64,000 nt of DNA from Aquipseudomonas alcaligenes MRY13-0052 (lineage in GTDB: Bacteria > Pseudomonadota > Gammaproteobacteria > Pseudomonadales > Pseudomonadaceae). The notes beneath the pieces are model-generated. The model had not been told where the DNA came from, did no database searches, and worked only from the letters and a program-made list of their open reading frames with translations. The position numbers were made by a program, and so were the translations under genes. Positions 7,457 through 15,955 of this stretch are shown piece after piece. Where the stretch lies: positions 1 through 64,000 of the forward strand of contig BATO01000016.1 of NCBI GenBank assembly GCA_000474255.1, given 5' to 3'. The stretch's first letter is position 1, and the number at the start of each line of letters is the position of its first letter.

Positions 7457-10012
7457 ATGCCCCGCAGCAGCTCCGGCGTTCCGTCCGTTCGCGCCCCCCA
7501 CCCCAGCATCCCGCGCCTGCCGCCGGCCCACGTGCCGCGCCCCCGGCTCACCGAACGCCTGCTCGCCGAACAGAGCCGCCTGCGCCTGCTCTGCGCCCCC
7601 GCCGGCTTCGGTAAAAGCGTGCTGTTCAGCGAACTGCTGCTGGGCCTGCGCGACCCGGGCCAGGTGCTCTGGCTCAACCTCGCCGGCCAGGCGCTGCAAC
7701 CCCAGCAACTGGTCGCGCAGATCGCCACCGCCCTGCAGCGCCCGGTGCCCGACCTGCCTGCGCCACTGGCCCTGCTGCAACTGCTGGACGGCGGCAACCA
7801 GCTCCTCTGGCTGGTGCTCGACGACTACCCCAGCCAGCCGCCCGCCGAACTCGACGCCTGCATCGACCAGCTCCTCGCCCGTGCCCTGCCCAACCTGCAG
7901 CTGCTGGTCAGTGCCCGCCAGCGGCCGGACTGGAACCTGCCACGCCTGTTGCTGGCCGGCGAGCTGCAGGAGCTCGACGCCACCCAGCTCGCCCTCACCC
8001 GTGACGAACTGGAGCGCCTGGTCGACCAGCTCGCCCCCCCGGCCAGCGAAGCCCAGCGCCAGGAGCTCTGGGAAGAAAGCGAAGGTTGGTGCGCCGGCAC
8101 CCGCCTGCAACTGTCCAGCCGCAACCACCCCCACGCCGGCAACGCGGCAGCCACCACCCACTGCTGGCTCAAGGAATACCTCGACCACGAACTCCTCGCC
8201 CGCCTGGGTGAGGAAGAAGCCCGCTGCCTGTTCGCCCTGGTCCACCTGCCCAAGGTCTCCGCCGACCTGTGCCGCCAGCTGTGGGAAGAAAGCGACGGCG
8301 CCGACCTGTTCTCGCGCCTGCTCGCCCGCCAGGCCTTCTTCATGCCGCTGGACGACGACGGCCACTGGTACCGGGTACTCCCCGCCGTGGCCAAGGTCCT
8401 GCGCAACCGCATCTCCGCCACCGCCGCCGCGCACCTGCACCTGGCCGCCTGCCGGGTATTCATCGCCGCCGGCCAGGTGGAAGACGCCATCGAGCAAGCG
8501 CTCTGCGCCGGGCAACCGGAAGTCGCCGCCAACTACCTGGAGCACCTGGGCCAGGAATGGCTCACCGGCGAACAGCACCTCGCCCACCTGCTGGCCTGGC
8601 GCGGCCGCCTCCCCGCCCTGCTGCTGGAAAGCACGCCGCGCCTGCTCACCCTCAACGCCTGGGCCCTGCTGCTGGCCTGGCGCCTGGACGAAGCCGAAGA
8701 CTGCATCCACAAGCTCGGCCGCTTCCTGCCCCAGGCCGACGCCCGCCGCAACCGCAAGCTGCTGGCCAACTGGCAGGCCCTGCACGGCGTGCTCGGCGCC
8801 CTGCGCGGCCGCCCCGGGCAGGACGCCACCCTGCACTGCCAGCAAGCCCTGGAGCACCTGCCCGAACGGGACTGGATGCCCATCCTGCTGTGCCACTCCG
8901 CCCTCGCCCGCATCGCCATGGCCAGCGGCCAACCCGACCTCGCCCCGGTGTGCCTGCACGACGCCCTGGAAATCGCCCGCCGCCAGGGCAGCCTGCTGTT
9001 CGAAACCCTGATCAACCTCGACCGCACGCGCCTGCTGCTGCTGCGCGGCGAATTCGCCCGCGCCCAGGGGCTGGTGACCCAGAGCTTCGCCCTGATCGGC
9101 CAGCGCAAGGCGGTGGACGGGCTGCTGCTCGGCCGCCTGCACCTGATCCAGGGCGAGCTGCACCTCATCCACGGCCGCCTCGACGAAGGCGAAGCCGAGC
9201 TGCGCATCGGCCTGGCACAAGCCCTGGAATGCGCCGATCCCTTCGCCCTGCACGGCTACCTCGGGCTGGCCGAGCTCTGCTCGCGGCGCGGCGAGTTCGA
9301 CCAGGCCTTCGTCCACCTGCGCGATGCCGAGCGGGAGATGCATTGCCGCCAGGTCTGGCGGCTGTCCTTCAACGGCGTGCTCAGCCTGCAGAGCATGCGC
9401 GTGCTCGGCCGCCAGCAACGCTGGGATCGCGTCGAACCCGTGGGCCTGCGCATCCAGCGCTACTTCGAAGGCGAAAGCCCCTGGATGCCACCGCTGGACT
9501 ACCCCACCCTGCCGCTGCGCAACCTGCTCCTGCTGGCCCGCGTGCACCTCGCGGAAGGTCGCGCCGAACAGGCCGAGGCCATGCTGCGCCCGCTGCTGCA
9601 GCGCTGCGAATTCCTCCAGTTCCGGCCGCTGGCCTGTGAAGTGGGCCTGGCCCTGGCCGAAGCGGCGCGCTGGCTCGGTCTCGAAGACGCCGCCAACCTG
9701 GAGCGCGATGCCCGGCAACAGGCCGCGAGCCTCGGCATGCAGGGCCTGCTGCAGGAATGGCCGGCCGCCAGCAGCCCCACCGGGCGCCCCGGCGTGGCAG
9801 GCGAGACCGACAACAGCAACCTGCTCAGCCAGCGCGAACGCTCGGTGCTGCAACTGCTCGCCGAAGGCTTCTCCAACCAGGAGATCGGCAGCTACCTGTT
9901 CATCTCGGTGAACACGGTGAAAACCCACACCAAGAAGATCAACAGCAAGCTCGGCGTGAAGCGCCGCACCCAGGCGGTGATGCGCGCCAAGAGCCTCGGC
10001 CTGCTGGTTTGA
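7457..10012 (+). CDS. MalT-type (LAL) LuxR-family transcriptional regulator
   Basis: This large regulator (about 851 residues) has an N-terminal STAND/AAA-like ATPase with Walker A APAGFGKS near residue 50 and Walker B LVLDDY near residue 118. A long helical TPR-like region follows. The C-terminal LuxR HTH starts at LSQRERSVLQLLAEG near residue 790 and contains FSNQEIGSYLFISVNTVKTH. MalT-type proteins oligomerise on an inducer and ATP and activate transcription. The ATG at 7457 gives MPRSSSGVPSV; an in-frame ATG at 7412 is the alternative. Position after DUF1302-DUF1329 suggests it controls that pair. The inducer is unknown. Confidence 0.85.
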   Translation: MPRSSSGVPSVRAPHPSIPRLPPAHVPRPRLTERLLAEQSRLRLLCAPAGFGKSVLFSELLLGLRDPGQVLWLNLAGQALQPQQLVAQIATALQRPVPDLPAPLALLQLLDGGNQLLWLVLDDYPSQPPAELDACIDQLLARALPNLQLLVSARQRPDWNLPRLLLAGELQELDATQLALTRDELERLVDQLAPPASEAQRQELWEESEGWCAGTRLQLSSRNHPHAGNAAATTHCWLKEYLDHELLARLGEEEARCLFALVHLPKVSADLCRQLWEESDGADLFSRLLARQAFFMPLDDDGHWYRVLPAVAKVLRNRISATAAAHLHLAACRVFIAAGQVEDAIEQALCAGQPEVAANYLEHLGQEWLTGEQHLAHLLAWRGRLPALLLESTPRLLTLNAWALLLAWRLDEAEDCIHKLGRFLPQADARRNRKLLANWQALHGVLGALRGRPGQDATLHCQQALEHLPERDWMPILLCHSALARIAMASGQPDLAPVCLHDALEIARRQGSLLFETLINLDRTRLLLLRGEFARAQGLVTQSFALIGQRKAVDGLLLGRLHLIQGELHLIHGRLDEGEAELRIGLAQALECADPFALHGYLGLAELCSRRGEFDQAFVHLRDAEREMHCRQVWRLSFNGVLSLQSMRVLGRQQRWDRVEPVGLRIQRYFEGESPWMPPLDYPTLPLRNLLLLARVHLAEGRAEQAEAMLRPLLQRCEFLQFRPLACEVGLALAEAARWLGLEDAANLERDARQQAASLGMQGLLQEWPAASSPTGRPGVAGETDNSNLLSQRERSVLQLLAEGFSNQEIGSYLFISVNTVKTHTKKINSKLGVKRRTQAVMRAKSLGLLV

Positions 10013-10532
10013 GGCCCACCCGCGACAATCCACCACAGGGCGCACCCGCCCTACCTGTACATACCCCTCTGGAATGGGCCTTTCGAGAATATTTGACCCT
10101 GTAGTCAAATATTCATCAAAGCTACAGAAGCCCCGTTTTCCAGACACTTATGGCAACTATAAAAAACGCTGACTAACAGTCGCGCCGCCAATAACGGCAG
10201 GATGTCGCGGCCTCCCCAGTGGGTCCGGCATGGCCTGATGGACAGCCATTCATGTCAGGGATGTCATTTCCCGCCCACAGGGCCTCCGGATAGGCTTCGC
10301 AGCCAGTCCGGGCGGTGCTTTGAATCAAATGGCCGTTTCACCGGTCAATTGGTGACTTGTAGTTACTGCCGCGTTTAGCTTCAGAACTCCTTGAAGCACT
10401 CGCGGTTCGCCTGCAAAATGCCGCGCCCGCCGGTTCACACCCCGTGCACCAGCGGTTTTGTGCTGATCCGCCCCCGCCAGAGCGCCAACGTAGTGCGCTG
10501 GTCAATCACAACGATCACGCAGGAGAATTTAC
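10013..10532 (+). other. 520-base gene-free gap and pntAA leader
   Basis: No ORF with coding character was found here. The stretch holds the palindrome at 10087-10114, an A/T-rich patch (ACTATAAAAAACGC near 10155) that could be a promoter element, and about 370 bases of potentially structured leader before the GTG start of pntAA. I recognise no known riboswitch class. Confidence 0.5.
10087..10114. promoter_or_regulatory. Perfect AT-rich palindrome in the gap before pntAA
   Basis: GAATATTTGA and TCAAATATTC form a perfect 10-bp dyad around an 8-base centre. It lies in the 520-base gap between the LuxR-type gene and pntAA and is far more AT-rich than its surroundings. It is 75 bases past the LuxR stop, lacks a T-run, and looks more like an operator than a terminator. 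Confidence 0.5.
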
Positions 10533-11654
10533 GTGCACATCGGTGTTCCTCTCGAAACCCTGGCCGGTGAAACGCGGGTAGCCGCGACTCCCGAGACCAT
10601 CAAGAAACTGATCGGCCAAGGCCATCAGGTCACCGTCCAGAGCGGTGCAGGCGTCAGCGCCAGCATCACCGACGCGGCCTATGAAGCCGTCGGCGCCACC
10701 ATCGGCAGCGACGCCGCCGCCTTCGGCGCCGACCTGGTGCTGAAAGTCGTGGCCCCGTCCGACGCCGAACTGGCCCTCATGAAGGCCGGCACCGTGCTGG
10801 TCGGCATGCTCAACCCGTTCAGCGACGAGACCATCGCGCGCATGAATGCCCGCGGCATCACCGCCTTCGCCCTCGAAGCGGCGCCGCGCACCTCCCGCGC
10901 CCAGAGCCTCGACGTGCTGTCGTCCCAGGCCAACATCGCCGGCTACAAGTCCGTGCTGCTGGCCGCGCACCATTACCCGCGCTTCATGCCGATGCTGATG
11001 ACCGCTGCCGGTACCGTTAAGGCCGCGCGCATCCTCATCCTCGGTGCCGGCGTCGCCGGCCTGCAGGCCATCGCCACGGCCAAGCGCCTGGGTGCGGTGA
11101 TCGAGGCGTCCGACGTACGCCCCGCAGTGAAAGAGCAGATCGAATCCCTCGGCGCCAAGTTCGTCGACGTTCCCTTCGAGACCGACGAAGAGCGCGAATG
11201 CGCCCAGGGTGTTGGCGGTTACGCCCGCCCGATGCCGGCTTCGTGGATGGAGCGCCAGGCCAAGGCGGTGCACGAGCGCGCCAAGCAGGCCGACATCGTC
11301 ATCACCACCGCACTGATCCCGGGCCGCAAGGCACCGACCCTGCTGCACGAAGCGACCGTCGCCGAAATGAAGCCGGGCTCCGTGGTCATCGACCTGGCAG
11401 CGGCACAAGGCGGCAACTGCCCGCTGACCGAGGCCGAGCAGGTCGTGGTCAAGCACGGCGTCACCATCGTCGGCTACAGCAACCTCGCGGCCCTGGTGCC
11501 GGCGGACGCTTCGGCCCTCTATGCGCGCAACCTGCTGGACTTCCTCAAGCTGGTCCTCGACAAGGACGGCCAGTTCCACGTCAACCTCGAAGACGACATC
11601 GTCGCCGCGTGCCTGATGTGCCGCGACGGGCAAGTCGTCCGCACCAACGGCTAA
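10533..11654 (+). CDS. pntAA: NAD(P) transhydrogenase subunit alpha part 1 (NAD-binding domain I)
   Basis: This 373-residue domain I of proton-translocating transhydrogenase binds NAD(H) in the cytoplasm. The alanine-dehydrogenase/PNT fold is clear: MHIGVPLETLAGETRVAATP at the N-terminus, the Rossmann motif ILILGAGVAGLQAIATA near residue 165, and a mobile loop region around ECAQGVGGYARPMPAS. The start is a GTG behind CAGGAG, 8 bases upstream; no ATG fits better. It is followed 12 bases later by the second alpha part, the split three-gene arrangement usual in Pseudomonas. The enzyme couples proton entry to NADPH formation. Confidence 0.95.
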   Translation: MHIGVPLETLAGETRVAATPETIKKLIGQGHQVTVQSGAGVSASITDAAYEAVGATIGSDAAAFGADLVLKVVAPSDAELALMKAGTVLVGMLNPFSDETIARMNARGITAFALEAAPRTSRAQSLDVLSSQANIAGYKSVLLAAHHYPRFMPMLMTAAGTVKAARILILGAGVAGLQAIATAKRLGAVIEASDVRPAVKEQIESLGAKFVDVPFETDEERECAQGVGGYARPMPASWMERQAKAVHERAKQADIVITTALIPGRKAPTLLHEATVAEMKPGSVVIDLAAAQGGNCPLTEAEQVVVKHGVTIVGYSNLAALVPADASALYARNLLDFLKLVLDKDGQFHVNLEDDIVAACLMCRDGQVVRTNG

Positions 11655-11666
11655 GGGGCAGCGGAC

Positions 11667-11981
11667 ATGGATATGATTTCTGACGGCATCTACAACCTGA
11701 TCATCTTCGTACTGGCGATCTACGTCGGCTACCACGTGGTCTGGAACGTCACCCCCGCCCTGCACACCCCGCTGATGGCCGTGACCAACGCCATCTCGGC
11801 GATCGTGATCGTCGGCGCCATGCTGGCCGCCGCCCTCACCGTCACCCCGCTGGGCAAGGTGATGGGCACCCTGGCCGTGGCCCTGGCCGCGGTCAACGTC
11901 TTCGGTGGCTTCCTGGTCACCCGACGCATGCTGGAAATGTTCAAGAAGAAAGCGCCCAAGGCGTCGGCGGAGAAGCACTGA
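11667..11981 (+). CDS. pntAB: NAD(P) transhydrogenase subunit alpha part 2 (membrane)
   Basis: This 104-residue hydrophobic subunit corresponds to the C-terminal membrane part of E. coli PntA. Three to four transmembrane segments are visible ([51 protein letters not shown]), ending in a basic tail. It sits 12 bases after pntAA and 2 bases before pntB, so the three genes are translationally packed in one operon. Confidence 0.95.
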   Translation: MDMISDGIYNLIIFVLAIYVGYHVVWNVTPALHTPLMAVTNAISAIVIVGAMLAAALTVTPLGKVMGTLAVALAAVNVFGGFLVTRRMLEMFKKKAPKASAEKH

Positions 11982-11983
11982 CC

Positions 11984-13420
11984 ATGAGCATGAACCTGAT
12001 CACTGTTCTCTACCTCGTCGCCTCGGTGTGCTTCATCCAGGCACTCAAAGGCCTGTCGCACCCGACCACGTCCCGTCGCGGCAACCTGTTCGGCATGATC
12101 GGCATGGCCATCGCCGTGCTCACCACCATCGGCCTGATCTGGAAGCTGGGCGCCGAGCTGGCCACCCAGGGCATCGGCTACGTCATCGTCGGCCTGCTGG
12201 TCGGCGGTACCGCCGGCTCGATCATGGCCAAGCGCGTTGAAATGACCAAGATGCCGGAACTGGTCGCCTTCATGCACAGCATGATCGGCCTGGCCGCCGT
12301 GTTCATCGCCATCGCCGCCGTCATCGAGCCGCAATCCTTGGGCATCGTTGCCGCCCTGGGTGATGCGATCCCGGCCGGTAACCGCCTGGAGCTGTTCCTC
12401 GGTGCAGCCATCGGCGCCATCACCTTCTCCGGCTCGGTGATCGCCTTCGGCAAGCTCTCGGGCAAGTACAAGTTCCGTCTGTTCCAAGGCGCACCGGTCC
12501 AGTTCAAGGGCCAGCACCTGGTCAACCTGGTGGTCGGCCTGGCCATCATCGGCCTGGGCCTGTACTTCACCCTCACCGGTGATATCCGTGCCTTCGCCCT
12601 GCTGGTGGCCCTGTCCTTCGTCATCGGCGTGCTGATCATCATCCCGATCGGCGGTGCCGACATGCCGGTCGTGGTGTCGATGCTCAACAGCTACTCGGGC
12701 TGGGCGGCGGCCGGTATCGGCTTCTCGCTGAACAACTCGATGCTGATCATCGCCGGCTCGCTGGTGGGTTCGTCCGGTGCAATCCTCTCGTACATCATGT
12801 GCAAGGCGATGAACCGCTCGTTCTTCAACGTCATCCTCGGTGGTTTCGGCGGTGCGGCAGAAGCGGCCGGCCCGGCTGGCGCCCAGGAAGCCCGCCCGGT
12901 GAAATCCGGTTCGAGCGACGACGCCGCCTTCCTGCTGACCAACGCCGACACCGTCATCATCGTCCCCGGCTACGGCCTGGCGGTGGCCCGTGCCCAGCAC
13001 GCGCTGATGGAACTGGCCGAGAAGCTGACCCACCGCGGCGTGACCGTGAAGTACGCGATCCACCCGGTTGCCGGCCGTATGCCGGGCCACATGAACGTCC
13101 TGCTGGCCGAGGCCGAAGTGCCTTACGAGCAGGTGTTCGAGATGGAAGACATCAACTCCGAGTTCGGCCAGGCCGACGTGGTCCTGGTGCTCGGCGCCAA
13201 CGACGTGGTCAACCCGGCTGCGAAGAACGATCCGAAGTCGCCGATCGCCGGCATGCCGATCCTCGAGGCCTACAAAGCCAAGACCGTGATCGTCAACAAG
13301 CGCTCGATGGCCAGCGGCTACGCCGGCCTGGACAACGAACTGTTCTACCTCGACAAGACCATGATGGTCTTCGGCGACGCCAAGAAAGTCATCGAAGACA
13401 TGGTCAAGGCGGTCGACTGA
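11984..13420 (+). CDS. pntB: NAD(P) transhydrogenase subunit beta
   Basis: This 478-residue beta subunit has an N-terminal half of about nine membrane helices forming the proton channel (domain II). The cytoplasmic C-terminal domain III binds NADP(H), with VIIVPGYGLAVARAQHALME near residue 325 and the downstream VVLVLGANDVVNPAA segment. The length matches E. coli PntB (about 462) plus a short extension. It is the last gene of the pnt operon and is followed by a strong terminator. Confidence 0.96.
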   Translation: MSMNLITVLYLVASVCFIQALKGLSHPTTSRRGNLFGMIGMAIAVLTTIGLIWKLGAELATQGIGYVIVGLLVGGTAGSIMAKRVEMTKMPELVAFMHSMIGLAAVFIAIAAVIEPQSLGIVAALGDAIPAGNRLELFLGAAIGAITFSGSVIAFGKLSGKYKFRLFQGAPVQFKGQHLVNLVVGLAIIGLGLYFTLTGDIRAFALLVALSFVIGVLIIIPIGGADMPVVVSMLNSYSGWAAAGIGFSLNNSMLIIAGSLVGSSGAILSYIMCKAMNRSFFNVILGGFGGAAEAAGPAGAQEARPVKSGSSDDAAFLLTNADTVIIVPGYGLAVARAQHALMELAEKLTHRGVTVKYAIHPVAGRMPGHMNVLLAEAEVPYEQVFEMEDINSEFGQADVVLVLGANDVVNPAAKNDPKSPIAGMPILEAYKAKTVIVNKRSMASGYAGLDNELFYLDKTMMVFGDAKKVIEDMVKAVD

Positions 13421-13439
13421 CCCCTGCCCCGCACCACCG

Positions 13440-13472
13440 AAAACCCCGGCCACGCGCCGGGGTTTTCTTTTA
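13440..13472 (+). terminator. Intrinsic terminator of the pnt operon
   Basis: AAAACCCCGGC and GCCGGGGTTTT form a strong stem with a short loop and a T-rich tail (TTTTCTTTT), 20 bases after the pntB stop. Confidence 0.9.
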
Positions 13473-13500
13473 TGAGCCCCAAGGAGCAAGAGACCACACC

Positions 13501-13569
13501 GTAGGATGGGTAGAGCGAAGCGAAACCCATCGCCAAGCCGTGCCGAATCGCGAATGAATTCGCTCCTAC
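13501..13569. repeat. GTAGG-type repeat plus REP-like element
   Basis: 13501-13531 is GTAGGATGGGT...ACCCATC, a hairpin headed by GTAGG. 13547-13569 (CGCGAATGAATTCGCTCCTAC) is a second palindromic element of the kind that recurs at 47691 and 54730. Both are in the gap before the CoA-transferase gene. Confidence 0.7.
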
Positions 13570-13683
13570 CTCCTTTCGTACCCTCCATTCATGCGCGCGC
13601 TCTTCGACCTTGGTATAGAAGGCGCCGGCCCCCGGAGCCCCTAGACTGCGCGGCTCGTCTCCCCCGTTGCCCGAGGTTCCCCC

Positions 13684-15177
13684 ATGCACCCTGATCGCGT
13701 ACGCCTGCCCTCGCTGCTGGGCAAGGTAATGAGTGCGGCCGATGCCGCATCCCTCATCGAAGACGGCATGACCATCGGCATGAGCGGCTTCACCCGCGCC
13801 GGCGAAGCCAAGGCCGTGCCCCGGGCGCTGGCCGAGCGCGCCAAGCAGCAGCCGCTGCAGATCACCCTGATGACCGGGGCGAGCCTGGGCAACGACCTCG
13901 ACAAGCAGCTCACCGAAGCGGGCGTGCTGGCCCGGCGCATGCCCTTCCAGGTGGACAGCACCCTGCGCAAGGCGATCAACGACGGCAGCGTCATGTTCAT
14001 CGACCAGCACCTGTCGGAAACCGTCGAGCAGCTGCGCAACCACCAGCTCAAGCTGCCCGACATCGCCGTGATCGAAGCCGTGGCCATCACCGAGGAAGGC
14101 CACATCGTGCCCACCACCTCGGTGGGCAACTCGGCCAGCTTCGCCATCTTCGCCAAGCGGGTGATCGTCGAAATCAACCTGGCCCACGACACCAACCTCG
14201 AAGGCCTGCACGACATCTATATCCCCACCTACCGGCCGACCCGCACGCCGATCCCGCTGACCCGCGTGGACGACCGCATCGGCGCCACGGCCATCCCCAT
14301 TCCGCCGGAGAAGATCGCCGCCATCGTCTTCACCGAGCAGCCCGACTCGCTCTCCACCGTGCTGCCGCCGGATGCCGAAACCCAGGCCATCGCCGACCAC
14401 CTGATCGCCTTCTTCGCCCGCGAGGTCGAAGCCGGGCGCCTGTCCAACAGCCTGGCGCCCCTGCAGGCCGGCATCGGCAGCATCGCCAACGCCGTGATGT
14501 GCGGGCTGATCGACTCACCCTTCCAGGACCTCAGCATGTACTCCGAGGTGCTGCAGGACTCCACCTTCGACCTGATCGACGCCGGCAAGCTCAGCTTCGC
14601 CTCCGGCAGCTCCATCACCCTCTCCGCGCGCCGCAACGCCGACGTCTTCGGCAACCTCGAGCGCTACAAGGACAAGCTCGTGCTGCGCCCGCAGGAGATC
14701 TCCAACCACCCCGAAGTGGTGCGCCGCCTGGGCATCATCGGCATCAACACCGCCCTGGAGTTCGACCTCTACGGCAACGTCAACTCCACCCACGTCGGCG
14801 GCACGAAGATGATGAACGGGATCGGCGGCTCGGGGGACTTCGCCCGCAACGCCCACCTGGCGATCTTCGTCACCAAGTCCATCGCCAAGGGCGGCGCCAT
14901 CTCCAGCGTGGTGCCCATGGTCAGCCACGTGGACCACACCGAGCACGACGTCGACATCCTCGTCACCGAACAGGGCCTGGCCGACCTGCGCGGCCTGGCG
15001 CCCCGCGAGCGCGCCCGGGTGATCATCGACAACTGTGTGCACCCTGATTTCCGCGCCGCGCTGGGGGACTACTTCGAGCGCGCCTGCGCTAAGGGCGGCC
15101 ACACCCCCCACCTGCTGCGCGAAGCCATGGACTGGCACATCAACCTGGAAGAAACCGGGCGCATGCTCGCCAGTTGA
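13684..15177 (+). CDS. Acetyl-CoA hydrolase/transferase family protein, succinyl-CoA:acetate CoA-transferase type
   Basis: This 497-residue class I CoA-transferase is of the Cat1/AarC/ScpC type. Family motifs are GMTIGMSGFTRAGEAKAVP near the N-terminus, a likely catalytic Glu in the central VTEQGLADLRGLAPRERA-linked region or an earlier Glu as in AarC, and NGIGGSGDFARNAHLAIFVT near residue 380. Such enzymes interconvert acetyl-CoA and succinyl-CoA, feeding or bypassing succinyl-CoA synthetase. The start is ATG behind GAGG. It stands alone between repeats, so substrate specificity rests on family resemblance only. Confidence 0.85.
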   Translation: MHPDRVRLPSLLGKVMSAADAASLIEDGMTIGMSGFTRAGEAKAVPRALAERAKQQPLQITLMTGASLGNDLDKQLTEAGVLARRMPFQVDSTLRKAINDGSVMFIDQHLSETVEQLRNHQLKLPDIAVIEAVAITEEGHIVPTTSVGNSASFAIFAKRVIVEINLAHDTNLEGLHDIYIPTYRPTRTPIPLTRVDDRIGATAIPIPPEKIAAIVFTEQPDSLSTVLPPDAETQAIADHLIAFFAREVEAGRLSNSLAPLQAGIGSIANAVMCGLIDSPFQDLSMYSEVLQDSTFDLIDAGKLSFASGSSITLSARRNADVFGNLERYKDKLVLRPQEISNHPEVVRRLGIIGINTALEFDLYGNVNSTHVGGTKMMNGIGGSGDFARNAHLAIFVTKSIAKGGAISSVVPMVSHVDHTEHDVDILVTEQGLADLRGLAPRERARVIIDNCVHPDFRAALGDYFERACAKGGHTPHLLREAMDWHINLEETGRMLAS

Positions 15178-15258
15178 ACACCGGTACAGCAGGCTTTTTA
15201 CTGACATACAGGTCAAAAAACAGCTTGCGGTGAAAAGCCAACTGTACTGCTGACAAAC

Positions 15259-15282
15259 CCTGCCGAAGTTCACTTCGGCAGG
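15259..15282. terminator. Perfect 10-bp hairpin after the CoA-transferase gene
   Basis: CCTGCCGAAG-TTCA-CTTCGGCAGG forms a very stable stem 81 bases after the stop. It has only a short TAAAA tail, so it may be a weak terminator or a mRNA 3' cap. Confidence 0.5.
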
Positions 15283-15332
15283 TAAAACTGCGGTTTCTAG
15301 TCTTTTGCCGAGGGTTTCAACGGGGCACCATT

Positions 15333-15405
15333 ACAGCTGATCGAAATATTGCCGGCACAGTTAGTTAGCTTGCTCAGTACTACCCGTACAATTTCAATCA
15401 GCTGT
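15333..15405. promoter_or_regulatory. Long inverted repeat upstream of the first DUF1127 gene
   Basis: ACAGCTGATCGAAAT (15333-15347) and ATTTCAATCAGCTGT (15391-15405) are reverse complements at 14 of 15 positions, 43 bases apart. They lie 86 bases before the small ORF at 15491. The arrangement suits a dimeric regulator binding two sites with looping. No regulator gene is adjacent, so the binder is unknown. Confidence 0.5.
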
Positions 15406-15461
15406 GACTACAGGGTCGTTTGTTCTGGACAGAAAATAGGCACCAGACAAACCCCTCTAGC

Positions 15462-15476
15462 CCCGCCACAAGCGGG
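15462..15476 (+). promoter_or_regulatory. 5' leader hairpin abutting the DUF1127 ribosome-binding site
   Basis: CCCGC-N5-GCGGG is followed directly by the Shine-Dalgarno run AAGGAAG and then the ATG at 15491. The second DUF1127 gene has the same layout at 15927-15942. Confidence 0.55.
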
Positions 15477-15490
15477 AAGGAAGCGCCACC

Positions 15491-15703
15491 ATGGAACGTA
15501 CCCTCAGTTCCGACCTGATCTTCAACACCGAATCGACCGTCAAAGCCGCCTGGCCGCTGCGCGTCATCTCCACCCTGCTGATGTGGCAACGTCGTATCTC
15601 CAGCCGCCATCAGCTCGCGATGCTCGACTCCCGCCTGCTGGCCGACGCCGGCATCAGCGAGGCGCAGCGCGAACTGGAGCTGAACAAGCCCTTCTGGCGC
15701 TAA
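15491..15703 (+). CDS. DUF1127 small protein (first copy)
   Basis: This 70-residue basic protein has the DUF1127 signature in its C-terminal half: WQRRISSRHQLAMLDSRLLA, then DAGISEAQRELELNKPFWR. DUF1127 proteins are short Arg-rich polypeptides; in alphaproteobacteria some influence RNA turnover and nutrient responses. The role in Pseudomonas is not established. A strong AAGGAAG ribosome-binding site supports the ATG. An intrinsic terminator follows, so it is monocistronic. It is a paralogue of the protein at 15956, sharing RHQLA, LADxGxSExxRxxEL and KPFWR. Confidence 0.85.
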   Translation: MERTLSSDLIFNTESTVKAAWPLRVISTLLMWQRRISSRHQLAMLDSRLLADAGISEAQRELELNKPFWR

Positions 15704-15741
15704 GCCCGAAGCGGCGCCAGCCGCACTGCAACACCTGACAG

Positions 15742-15780
15742 AACCCGCCGCAGAGGTATTGCCGGCGGGTTTCGTTTTTT
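15742..15780 (+). terminator. Intrinsic terminator after first DUF1127 gene
   Basis: AACCCGCCG (15742-15750) pairs with CGGCGGGTT (15763-15771) and is followed by TCGTTTTTT. Confidence 0.88.
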
Positions 15781-15926
15781 CAGGGCCGCGAAAAGCGAAC
15801 GGAACAGCCCGACGCAATAAGGCCGATACAGTTGCCGCCCCGCAACCACTGACCCAATACAATTACGCCTTGCTGTCTCTGCCGCGCGGCGCACCCGCAC
15901 GCCAATATGGTCTCCCATAACCCGAA

Positions 15927-15942
15927 CCCGCCCTGGAGCGGG
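15927..15942 (+). promoter_or_regulatory. 5' leader hairpin abutting the second DUF1127 ribosome-binding site
   Basis: CCCGC-N6-GCGGG is followed directly by AAGGAAG and the ATG at 15956. It mirrors 15462-15476 upstream of the first copy. Confidence 0.55.
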
Positions 15943-15955
15943 AAGGAAGACCGCC

